Below are positions 1 to 9,400 of a stretch of 64,000 nucleotides of DNA, one piece after another; position 1 is the stretch's first letter; every line of letters starts with the position of its first letter. The stretch comes from Ecdyonurus torrentis (lineage: Eukaryota > Arthropoda > Insecta > Ephemeroptera > Heptageniidae): NCBI GenBank assembly GCA_949318235.1, contig OX439131.1, positions 48,828,922-48,892,921 on the forward strand, in the 5' to 3' direction. Made by a program: the position numbers and the translations under genes. The notes under the pieces are model-generated. The model was given only the letters and a program-made list of their open reading frames with translations, made no database searches and was not told the origin of the DNA.

Positions 1-1115
1 ATAGTTCAGTTTTCCGCGGAGCCATCGAAATGTAAGCTGATAATCGATTTTTTTTTCGCTTGTTTTTTCTCCAAGATTTTTTTGCTTTTTAATTATTATT
101 TTACAAAAATAAAATATGTGTTACAATTATATAATGTTTCAACTTCACTGTATACGAGATTTTTGTGGAGTGCGCTCCACACACACAAGAATATACTTGC
201 ACTAAACTTAAACTAAAGTCACCCTGAAACTTTTTTTTTTTTTTTTTGTCCTTCTTTATTTTCTACTGAAGATGATTTAATAGCAGACTTGCAGTAAGTC
301 AGTCTTTATAGTGAGGAAATAAACAATGTAATAGCTAGACCATGTATAACAAAGTGCTACCTACTGTCTTACATACTGTATTTAACATGCTTTGTCATGG
401 AGCAATGAAGAGCTCTATTTCAAATTTAAAATTTGTCTTTGGGTTGAATTTTTTTTCCTTATCTTCAATCAATGTGGTTATAAATTATAAACAATTTTTT
501 CCTTCCATTGGCTTCAAATTCAGGAATATTAAAGCTCACTGAGCTTTAATAGTTTGCAGTATTGAGAAAATAAAATCCAACTGAAGTTATAGCTGCTTCA
601 TTAATTGCCTCATAAGAAAGCATGTTAAATGTAGACAGGAACACAAAGTCGTCTGCTAGCACTTTGTTAGTATTGTTGAGCTGTCAGTTTGTTTATTTTA
701 TCGCTTAACTTACTTTTGAAACATCTGCTATGACAGTCAAATCATTATTGACTAGTATAGGAACAACTGTTTTGAGGCCGACTATTAGCAATTTTGCTCA
801 CATCCGCTTCTGTTTCTCCTTACTGTGCATGCGTAGTAAGTAGAAACGGAAGCGGATGTGACAGAAATCACATATTCAGCCTCAAACCTGTCAAACCTGT
901 CAATAGGTTCACTAGTCAACCTGCAGGGTGAAATTGAAAATGAAAGGTGAAAGCTTTCAAAGTGCTCTGTGTCTAGTGCGATAGGGGAAAGTGAAAGCTA
1001 GCACATGATTGGAGTTTACTTTTTACCCTGTATTTTTAAATTTATCCTGGTTATCGGTGTTCAATGCTTTTTTTTTTTTTTTTTGTGCTGAACGTACGTC
1101 ACAGTTTATACTGGT
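1..1115. other. Gene-poor AT-rich flank with a MITE-like inverted segment
   Basis: I see no convincing coding region here. Around 757-915 lies a short repeat with an internal inverted pair (ACATCCGCTTC near 800 and GAAGCGGATGTGAC near 850). Related sequence recurs near 58490-58530 and 59560-59680, so it is a dispersed element rather than a gene. A poly-T run near 1066-1084 corresponds, on the minus strand, to a poly-A tract just beyond the RPP21-like gene; the second RPP21 copy has a similar A-run in the same place. Confidence 0.5.
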
Positions 1116-1160
1116 TCACTTAGGGGAGCCACACACACTGACTTTGTCATTACATAACAA

Positions 1161-1761
1161 CTACTCAACATGGAGGGGAGGTGGGAGGGCTGCAGCGACG
1201 TCATTCTCTTCTTTCTTACACTGAAACTGCTCCACGAAGCTCTCCTCTTTCTCGTGCCAACTTTTGTAGTTCTTCTTCAAGTTGAAACGTTTTCTAGTGC
1301 CGCACATCTCGCACTCCATCACTGCTTGCTTTCTCTTAGCTCGCACCTGCACACACAAACATATCTTCTAGTTACTGTACCTAGATTTCAGTTGCAACAC
1401 AAAACCACATTTAAATATATAATATATTTATATATTATATTTAAATGTGGTTTTGTGTCGCAAATACAACTTTTCCCTATGCAGCCTGTGACATCACTTT
1501 GTGATGCATGTTATGCATGCTCACCTTAACGGAGGTTCCAGGTACCAAGACGAGGTTGCAGCCCTTGCACAGAGTCCTCTTGACGCTGCAGTCCATCCTC
1601 AACACACACTTCTTAGCCACGCTGGTCATGATGTTGCCGTAGTGAGCCGACACAGCGACGTTGGCCACGCTGCCAGTCAACTGCAGCAGCTGGCATGCCT
1701 GGTATAGGAAATTCATGCGGTGAAACGCCTCTCTGCCTTGGAAACTGCGCTTCTTGGACAT
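1161..1761 (-). CDS. RPP21: RPP21-like RNase P/MRP protein subunit, two exons
   Basis: RPP21 (Rpr2/Snm1 family) is a small zinc-binding protein of nuclear RNase P, which trims tRNA 5' leaders. On the minus strand, exon 1 is 1761-1525 and exon 2 is 1346-1161. They join in frame across a GT/AG intron (donor GTGAGC read from 1524, acceptor CAG at 1349-1347), giving about 140 residues, close to the usual family size of about 150. The family signature is clear: an N-terminal REAFHRMNFLYQA stretch, then VKRTLCKGCNLVLVPG and ECEMCGTRKRF, whose two CxxC pairs bind zinc. A TTTCAG lies just before the ATG, so an upstream 5'UTR exon is possible. The stop after HVE is a TAG where the second copy (58860-63722) has a glutamine codon and about 27 more residues. 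The intron contains a hairpin at about 1394-1461. Confidence 0.85.
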
Positions 1762-2582
1762 GCTGAAACATCACACGTAAACATAATCATATCTTTACTG
1801 TAAGCCACAGAGGTCATGAAAAAATATTTATAAAATGCTCTGCTCCAAAATTGATGATCAACTACATATATGGCTATATTCAAATGTATTTTTTAATGCA
1901 AGAAAACAGCTTACAAACTGGAACGCCATACCCTCTGTTTAGCTGAAAATTGCTAAAAACATATGACATATATGGCCCCACACAATGCTAATGTTAAAGT
2001 CGACGCCATAAGTGAGCGCTAAATAACCATTTCCAAAGAAAATAGTCAAAAACTAAGTTTGTCCTAATAAGCTGCGAGCTATAATATGTTATCATTGCTC
2101 AAGAAGAGCATCAAAAAGCATTCAGAATGACATCAAACGCACATACCCTATATACCCCTTTCACATCCTTGCGCTTTGTCGCCATGTTTGTGGTGCCTAA
2201 TGTACTCAGGTAAAAATCGGAGTATTCAAAATGTATTCTTTTTATATTCATTTACTACCCTTTACCTGAGAAGTGTATTGAAACTGTATTCATTTACTAC
2301 CCATATGTATTCACTCGAAAAAAGGCAATAAAAATTTAGTATTCTTTTTGTATTTATCCAGAAAAAGTATTCATTTTGTATTGAATTTGACACAAAAGAA
2401 TACAAAATGAATACAATGTAGTATTCTTTTTGTATTTTTTACCTGGATATGAATACTTATTGAATACTCCTCATTTTTGTCTGAGTATTGTCCAGCATAG
2501 GGAAAACATCAGATCTGTACATATATGCATACACACGTGCATACACATATGTACATACATTCATAGGCGGTTCGTAATAAAA
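1762..2582. other. Intergenic, inverted-repeat-rich, up to the retrovirus insertion
   Basis: No gene is seen. Between about 2205 and 2490 the motif GTATTCATTTTGTATTG and its reverse complement occur repeatedly with TTTACCTG/CAGGTAAA-type ends, which looks like a degenerate foldback repeat. The stretch ends in AAAA at the retroviral LTR. Confidence 0.5.
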
Positions 2583-3030
2583 TGTAATACCATAATTGGT
2601 ATAATATAAAAATTAATAAAATGACACCCAAAAATGAATGCAACCTATATAATAAAGAATGAAAAAATAAACATGATATAAAAAACTTGTCACATCCCTT
2701 TCCTTCCTTTTTTATATTTACATGCCAGTACTCAAATAAGAAATAAATATGTTAAATGTAAAATTTATGAGGCATGACACTACCTTAGTTTATGTTAGGC
2801 AAGTTATAGTATATTTAAATTATGCATGAATCACAAAAGAAAGATTCATGCATGACTTATGTTCACACCTTAAACAATAAAACATAAAATTTTCTTAAAA
2901 GGTCAAAACAAGTGTAAGATGATGACCATTAAATAAGATTTTGTATGCTATAATAGATTTATATACCTTAATATGTCTTCAGGTAGTCACAGGGGCCATA
3001 AAACATAACCCGAGTGTGACCCGAGGAGAC

Positions 3031-3039
3031 TATATAAAG
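3031..3039 (+). promoter_or_regulatory. LTR TATA box
   Basis: TATATAAAG follows a short GC-richer stretch (GTGACCCGAGGAGAC) in an otherwise AT-rich LTR. By the usual spacing, transcription would start near 3060-3070. The same box is at 24750-24758 in the 3' LTR. Confidence 0.65.
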
Positions 3040-3438
3040 TGGGGACACCAACCTTTTTTTGCTCTGGCTATCTTTTTGCAATCTGTGTTTGTCTTACCCA
3101 CAAACACCTTATTATAATTTGTTCTTGAGGGTTTAGTGATGAATTTCTATTAGTTATTGTTCAGTTAAAATAATCTTTTTTTTTCTTTTCAAATATTTTA
3201 TATTGTTGAAAAACTTCAATTTTTTATAAATTTTATTTTTTTTCAAATTTATTCAATGCAAAAATTAATCGTTCTAAATTATTAAATTCAGTTCATTAAG
3301 TAAAATAAAATCAACTTTACTGATGAGCTAAGTAGATTAGCTGACTTAGCTGGTCATTTGAGTAGCTCCGTTGGTGCTCCGGATAGTCTCTTCGACACCT
3401 ACGTTATTGCTTTTCTGGCCTCCGGAGACTACAAAAAA

Positions 3439-3444
3439 GTAAGT
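3439..3444 (+). promoter_or_regulatory. Candidate splice donor in the LTR transcript leader
   Basis: GTAAGT preceded by AAAA matches the strong donor consensus and lies about 400 nt downstream of the TATA box, inside the expected RNA. It could feed spliced env messages through the acceptors at 11954-11955, 15217-15218 and 18138-18139. The use of this site is inferred. Confidence 0.5.
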
Positions 3445-3705
3445 ACAAATGTTACTTATTATATTCTGTTGAGGATATGTGTACTTTAGGTTCATATTAT
3501 AGACAGTAATAGGAAATTGTAAAATTTACATAAAAATATGATACGGAGTGTATTTTTTTGTATGTGTGTGACACCAAAGTTTAACATTTTCAAAAAAATA
3601 AAGCTAACCATCCAAATGCAACAGTCTGTAGTTCTAATACTCATTTAATTAATAATTATTATCCTGACCATATACATTTATATTATTAATTTAAGAAAGT
3701 ATACC

Positions 3706-3918
3706 ATGTGCAAACCTAAGTTAGCTGAGGTCAACTCTAAGCTGAGAAAAGAATCCACTGTTAGTCAACCAGGTTCAACGTTACTGTTTGAAGTTCTGTG
3801 TATGAAGGCTCGAGTTCTGAGGATCAAACACAATATTTTATTAGAATTACTTAAACATTTAAATGCAGTAAATAAGCCTTATGCATTATTTATAGTGACA
3901 AATCAGAAGCATCCATAG
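3706..3918 (+). CDS. Small 70-residue ORF inside the LTR (uncertain)
   Basis: An ATG-started ORF of 70 codons with a basic, leucine-rich product sits downstream of the TATA box and the splice donor. It is present unchanged in the 3' LTR at 25425-25637, but since both LTRs are apparently identical this says nothing about selection. No family is recognised and no signal peptide or membrane segment is seen. It may be a chance ORF; a parallel would be accessory proteins coded in the LTR of some retroviruses. Confidence 0.2.
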   Translation: MCKPKLAEVNSKLRKESTVSQPGSTLLFEVLCMKARVLRIKHNILLELLKHLNAVNKPYALFIVTNQKHP

Positions 3919-4301
3919 AATAAAAAAAAAACAAAAATAACAGCTACAAATAAAATCAATATCACACAGAGGATTTCATTATATTATCTTTATTTTTAAT
4001 ATCCTGATTAATATCTACTTAGTACAGTATATAACAAATATTCTTATTACATCTTACATTCAGTATACTTAATTGCGGCTTAATAGTAATTTTTTTTAAT
4101 CAATCATTCTAAACAATCATCAAACCAAGTCTTCCATAATACATGGAACCAATAGCCATTTCCCCCCCCAGTGACCTCGAACATCAGCTGTTCGAGCACC
4201 GTCAGTTCTCCAGCCGAGACCGCCCCCCAGGTTTGTGATCCGCTGTATATATAAACAGAACATCATTTAGTTTTGTTGAGCTTTTGGTATTACATATAAT
4301 T

Positions 4302-4315
4302 TGGTGTCAGAAGTG
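4302..4315 (+). other. Primer binding site, tRNA-Leu type
   Basis: TGGTGTCAGAAGTG begins 7 bases after the LTR end. Its complement, CACTTCTGACACCA, fits the 3' end of animal tRNA-Leu, whose acceptor stem begins GTCAG and ends CTGACA plus CCA. The match stops after 14 bases. The tRNA assignment rests on family knowledge. Confidence 0.7.
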
Positions 4316-4881
4316 CTCAGTTGTGCGGGTGATGTGCATGGGCACGTGAATGCTAGAGTATTGACGTGTTCGTGTCTCGTCCGAAGCACGAGTTGACGTG
4401 GCTGACGTGGGTGAAAATCATGATAGAAATTGAGTAAAGAACGAGTAATTTTCATAAAATAAAGTAAATACGGCCGATTTTATATTTTTTTTTCTTTTTC
4501 CTTCAATTTTGACTGTTTATTCTGAGAAAAAAAAAAAAAAAAAAATCACACATACAGAACTGCATTATATTTAGCTATTCATGAAAATTTCTATTTAAAA
4601 TAAAAAATTTTCTACTTCCGTCACATATTTTTATGCAGATATAAAAATTTGCGCTCTTACTGTCCAGAAAATTTAATATTATTTTAGAAATTTTTTTTTC
4701 TCCGTGTCACGTTTTTGATCAATTTTTATATATATATATAAAAATATATATATACATCAGTATAAAAATAGACATATGCTTGCGTAAAAAAAAAAAAAAA
4801 TAATAATAATAATAATAATAACATTTTTTCCTCAAATAATATAAAAATAATAATAATAATTTTTTTTATAAATTATGATAT
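4316..4881 (+). other. Untranslated leader between primer site and gag
   Basis: About 560 bases of AT-rich sequence with homopolymer A runs, a TATA-type dinucleotide stretch near 4726-4755 and TAATAA-type repeats near 4800-4860. No long ORF is present. An RNA packaging signal would be expected here, but none can be recognised by eye. Confidence 0.5.
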
Positions 4882-6450
4882 ATGTCAGTGGACGATTATT
4901 ACAATAGTTTTATTCAACTTTTCCAAGAACCAATCATGGCCGCTACCGAACTTAAAGGGTTAGCTTACATAGGGGTATTCACGGGAGATGCTAGAAAGGG
5001 AGATAACCGCGGTAACGCAACCGCAGAAGCCTATTTTGCTAATATTGATAGCATAGGCAGATTAGCCGGTTACACAGGGGCTGATAAGTTAGAAATTGCG
5101 CAGCTCAGGTTAGATGGGACAGCAAAAAGCTTTGTCACGCGTAACGCAGCTGCAGTAGCGAATATGACGTATGACCAGTTTAAAACACTCATAATCGAAC
5201 GCTTTTCCGACCATACACCATTAAGCGTCCGAGAGGAGGAGTTCGCAGAGTGTAAGCAGATTCCAGGAGAGAGCGTGCAGTCCTTCTCTGAAAGACTTGC
5301 TGACAAGGGCTATAGCTTGTTAGACACTCCGATTTCTTTGGCACCAGCAGCGGATATAGCTCGTATAAAAACTCGAATGATAAAGCAATTCATTAGCGGA
5401 CTTAATGAGCGTCTGCAAACAGCTGTTGTAAGTACGCCGCTAGATGATTTTGACGCAGTAGTACGTAAGGCAAAAATCATCGCCGAATATCTGGTGGACA
5501 CGTCCTATCAAGAGGAGGTCTCACAGGAACGTAGAAAAAAAACACCCTTACGTAACGTAAAACAACAGGAACCCAAAGTCCACCCCCCTTATCCTGGAAA
5601 GATAATATTTGATTCTAACCCTCCTCCCACCCCCGCACCCTCCCCTAAACATGTTACATTTTCTGAACAGACCATGGTACCCATGAAACAAGCCCAACAA
5701 AATCTATACAATTACACACATTTATTGGGTCCCCAATTGGGTCCCCAGGCACCAGTTGCCCCAGTCTTCATGGGACCCCAAGGGTTTCAATTAATGGGTA
5801 CCCAACAGGAAAATAAGGTCATTTCGGCTCCTCCCGGGTATGTTATGCAGGGTATGGTACATCCACCCTTTTCAGAGCCCATTAATATACCCAAAACTGA
5901 GGGTATAAATACACATACCCAAAATCAGGGAAACACCCCAATTGGGTCATTTATGGCTCCACAGTCTGTTCCGGGTACTAACCTGTATCCTATGCAAAAT
6001 TATATGATCCCAGCACCCTCCAATGCATACCCATATGCCTCGGGAAGCTACCCAAAACAGTCTGATGGTTATGGGTCGACGAACTATTATCACCAGCCAC
6101 AAAGAGGCAATTCACGTGGACGTGGTAACTACAACCCTGGTGGAAATCGATCTTATCGCTATAATAATAATAATAATAACAATAATGGGTATCGATATAG
6201 AGAAGCAGCCTGTTTCACCTGTGGAAGTAAGTACCATATGGTTCGCTCCTGCCCCCATAGGAACACACCTCCCAGAGAGAGAAAATGTGAATTCTGCAGT
6301 TCTGAAAATCATGACATAAGGTCGTGCGAGCAACTGCAGCACACTCTGTCGTCGATCAGGCAAATCGACCTAAGGGAGCAAGCTGGGGCAACCCAAAACC
6401 CAAACTATGTACACCCTCCTCAAGTAACTTCAGAGGGGAGGGTCCAGTAA
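4882..6450 (+). CDS. gag: Gag polyprotein with two CCHC zinc knuckles
   Basis: Gag forms the particle shell and binds genomic RNA. The ORF is 522 codons from an ATG at 4882. Residues of about 20-210 look like a Ty3-type capsid, including the stretch QIPGESVQSFSERL. Residues of about 225-420 are rich in proline, glutamine, glycine and tyrosine. A short Asn run is followed by two zinc knuckles, both CX2CX4HX4C: the first has C444, C447, H452 and C457, the second C469, C472, H477 and C482. It overlaps pol, which lies one frame back, and the slippery site at 6399 sits near its C-terminus. Matrix and cleavage boundaries cannot be placed. Confidence 0.93.
   Translation: MSVDDYYNSFIQLFQEPIMAATELKGLAYIGVFTGDARKGDNRGNATAEAYFANIDSIGRLAGYTGADKLEIAQLRLDGTAKSFVTRNAAAVANMTYDQFKTLIIERFSDHTPLSVREEEFAECKQIPGESVQSFSERLADKGYSLLDTPISLAPAADIARIKTRMIKQFISGLNERLQTAVVSTPLDDFDAVVRKAKIIAEYLVDTSYQEEVSQERRKKTPLRNVKQQEPKVHPPYPGKIIFDSNPPPTPAPSPKHVTFSEQTMVPMKQAQQNLYNYTHLLGPQLGPQAPVAPVFMGPQGFQLMGTQQENKVISAPPGYVMQGMVHPPFSEPINIPKTEGINTHTQNQGNTPIGSFMAPQSVPGTNLYPMQNYMIPAPSNAYPYASGSYPKQSDGYGSTNYYHQPQRGNSRGRGNYNPGGNRSYRYNNNNNNNNGYRYREAACFTCGSKYHMVRSCPHRNTPPRERKCEFCSSENHDIRSCEQLQHTLSSIRQIDLREQAGATQNPNYVHPPQVTSEGRVQ
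6399..6443 (+). promoter_or_regulatory. Gag-Pol -1 frameshift signal: slippery heptamer plus hairpin
   Basis: The heptamer C CCA AAC at 6399-6405 is in the gag frame and has the canonical X XXY YYZ form. After a 7-nt spacer, 6413-6421 can pair with 6435-6443 in a 9-bp GC-rich stem (one T-G pair) closed by a 13-nt loop. A -1 slip leads straight into the pol frame. Position, frame and spacing all agree with known retroviral frameshift signals; a pseudoknot partner was not identified. Confidence 0.85.
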
Positions 6451-9400
6451 TAAAAACTCGAAATGTGAATACAAATTTTAATGTAGGTTTATATATAAAT
6501 ATTAGTGTATCTTATCGTATGTCTGGCCCAATAAACGCAAAATGTCTGCTCGACACAGGTTGTCATATTAACGTACTTAAGGAGAGGTTTACACCCCCTA
6601 GAGCCCTGGCCAATATGGTCCCAGGACGCTCACTGACCGGTGTCACTGGACACCTCTTACCTACACACGGTGAAATAAAACTAAGTACACGCATGAATGA
6701 ATATTATTCTTTATTAAATTATGTTATATGTGGGGATCAGTTAGAGCTTTTGGCTGATGGTCTTATAGGTCTCGAATTTTTGTTGGAATCACAAGCACAT
6801 ATATGTTTAGATACACATTCATTATTTATAAGAGATAAAGTTATACCCCTTCTAGTTGAAACTCCTGACCAGTCCAGCACCCTACCTAGAGCTCTGTTGC
6901 AAGGCATAAATTTTGTAAATAAAAGCACCTATGAGGCAGTAACAGGCTCTCTTACTCACGTGTCTTCTATGCCTCGATATGACAATTTAGTACACGTAAG
7001 CTTGCCAGTAGTCCCTAAGATCGGATATGGGACTCTTTCTACACAACAGAAGGTCATTGAATGGTTAAATAACAACCACTCACCTGTAGAAACAGGCAGT
7101 GTAAATAAAATAAACATAGATATAGCTCATAAGCATGAATCTGTAGTCAATGGGTATAACAGCACTGCACATATCAACGCACAAAATAATAGCATGGGTT
7201 TAAGCTCCAGTAATATAGAGACGCTTAGAGAGTGGTATATTTTAAATTTGAAGCCAAGGTTTGAAATGAGAAATAGTGGCAGTAACGGTTCACGTTTTTT
7301 GCACCATGATATTGGAAAGAGCTCTGTGTCTCCTGCCATTGCTCTTGTCCAAAAGAATAAAGTAGAATTAGAAAGAAATAAAAAAGATAATGTTTTGAGA
7401 CATTCATTAATTATTAAAAAGGGACGCTGTTTAAAAAAGAGTTTAAAAAGAGTTTATCGTCCAAGTAAAAAAGATAATGTTTTGAGACATTCATTAATTA
7501 TTAAGAAGGGACGCTGTTTAAAAAAGAGTTTAAAAAGAGTTTATCGTCCAAGTAAAAAAGATAATGTTTTGAGACATTCATTAATTATTAATAAGGGACG
7601 CTGTTTAAAAAAGAGATTAAAAAGAGTTTGTCGTCCAGATAAAGTTATAAAAAACCAAGATATTATTAAGTTTTATCGCTTGCATGTGAAAGCGATTACA
7701 GCACAAAGCACATTCCCACTCAAGCCTCATCTTGGGGACGTCACTGTACCTTCTTTGGCCAATATTATAATCCGGAATATTAATATTGCCAAAAAAGGTA
7801 AAAACACACGTCAACTTGACGCGGTAAGGGCTGAAGGCACTCGGGATCCCTGCACCTCCATACAGTTAAAAATGAATAAGCAAAGTTGCTTTGATGATAA
7901 TGATTTATATGAGGTACCCGAAGGAAGGGTCCTCGGTGAACCGTCGCCTATTTACAAACCGATTAGGGCTTCTTTAGGTATGAGTGTTAGTAAGGCTAAT
8001 AAGCTTAATGTGGAGCAAAGAATCGAAAAAATTAAAACATTAGTTCAGCTAGACCACCTCACCAGTGAATTAAAACTGTTTTTAATTGACTTATTATGTA
8101 AATATCACTTAGCTTTTAGCCTGGAAGATGGAGAGATTGGTTTATGCACTGCATGCGAGCACGAGATAGAGTTGGTAGACTCAGTGCCCATTTGGGTACC
8201 TCAGTATAGGCTACCCGTCTTGCACCAAAATATTATAGAAGACGAGGTCGATTTATTGTTATCAGCTGACATCTTATTTTTATGTGAAAGTTCGTATAAT
8301 GTGCCTATGTTCTTAGTAGTAAAAGAAGATGAGCATGGCAACCCTGTATATAGAGTAGTTGGTAATTATAATAAGTTAAATGAAAAAACAATTAAATATA
8401 ATATTATTATGCCTCGCATCGACGACATGTTGGATCAATTAGCCTCAGCTAAATATTATACACATATTGACTTGAAAAAAAGTTTCTATCAAATGAAAAT
8501 AGCCGCCAAGGATAGGCATAAAACGGCCTTTACGGCCCCTCGATCAGGTCGTCGTGTGGCATGGAAAAGATCCAATTTTGGTATGAAAAACAGTCCAGCA
8601 TACTTGGTACTTTTATTGCAAAAAGTCATGGAGGGACTGAAACCTGAGTTCAAACAATATGTAATTTTGTATATAGATGATATTCTAATCGCCACCCCCA
8701 CTCTAGAATTAGGAAAATTAGTCTTAGAAGAAGTTTTAAAACTTTTACAAAATAATGGGCTGAAAATAAAAATTCAAAAATGCAAATTTTTTGTTTTAAG
8801 CCTAATTTTTGTAGGATTTTTATTGTGTAATGGCACTTGGCGACCAGATCCCAAAAATGTAAATAAAATACGTGCCTTGTCAAAGCCCACCTGTCCTAAA
8901 GACATTAAATCATTTGCAGCTATGATTGGATATTATCGAAAATGTATTCCTAATATAAGTAAGTTCTTGAAACCTCTGTTTAATTTGTGTAAAAATAACA
9001 CAAAATTTCACTGGTCTAAATTGCATGACAACAATTTCGAATATTTAAAAGAAATGCTTTGCAAAGAACCCATTGTCACCATGTATATCATGGACTTGGA
9101 CGCCATGCCTGTGGTGACTACTGACGCTAGCTCCAAAAATTATGCTGGAGTACTGAGTTACTTTGCAAAGGACCGGAGTGAGAAGGTTGTAGCCTACGCA
9201 TCTCGAATTCTATCTACTGTGGAGGCAAAACGAGCCACTATTGATTTAGAGCTAGGTGCAATAGACTACTGCTTAAAACAATGGCACAATTACTTATGGG
9301 GACGTAGGTTCATACTTTATTCCGACAATAAGCCTATTGGTTGGATGCTTAAAAATATAAGTATGAAAGAAACTTTGTTACCTCGATTATTTCGTATGGT

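Larger units (their letters stand above)
2583..4294 (+). repeat. 5' long terminal repeat
   Basis: The LTR starts TGTAATACC and ends GGTATTACA and is the same length as 24302-26013. It contains a TATA box at 3031-3039, so U3 is about 450-480 bases and R plus U5 would be about 1.2 kb, unusually long. AATAAA motifs occur at several places (for example 3304, 3597 and 3919); which one is used cannot be told from sequence. A strong splice donor and a 70-codon ORF also lie inside it. Confidence 0.95.
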
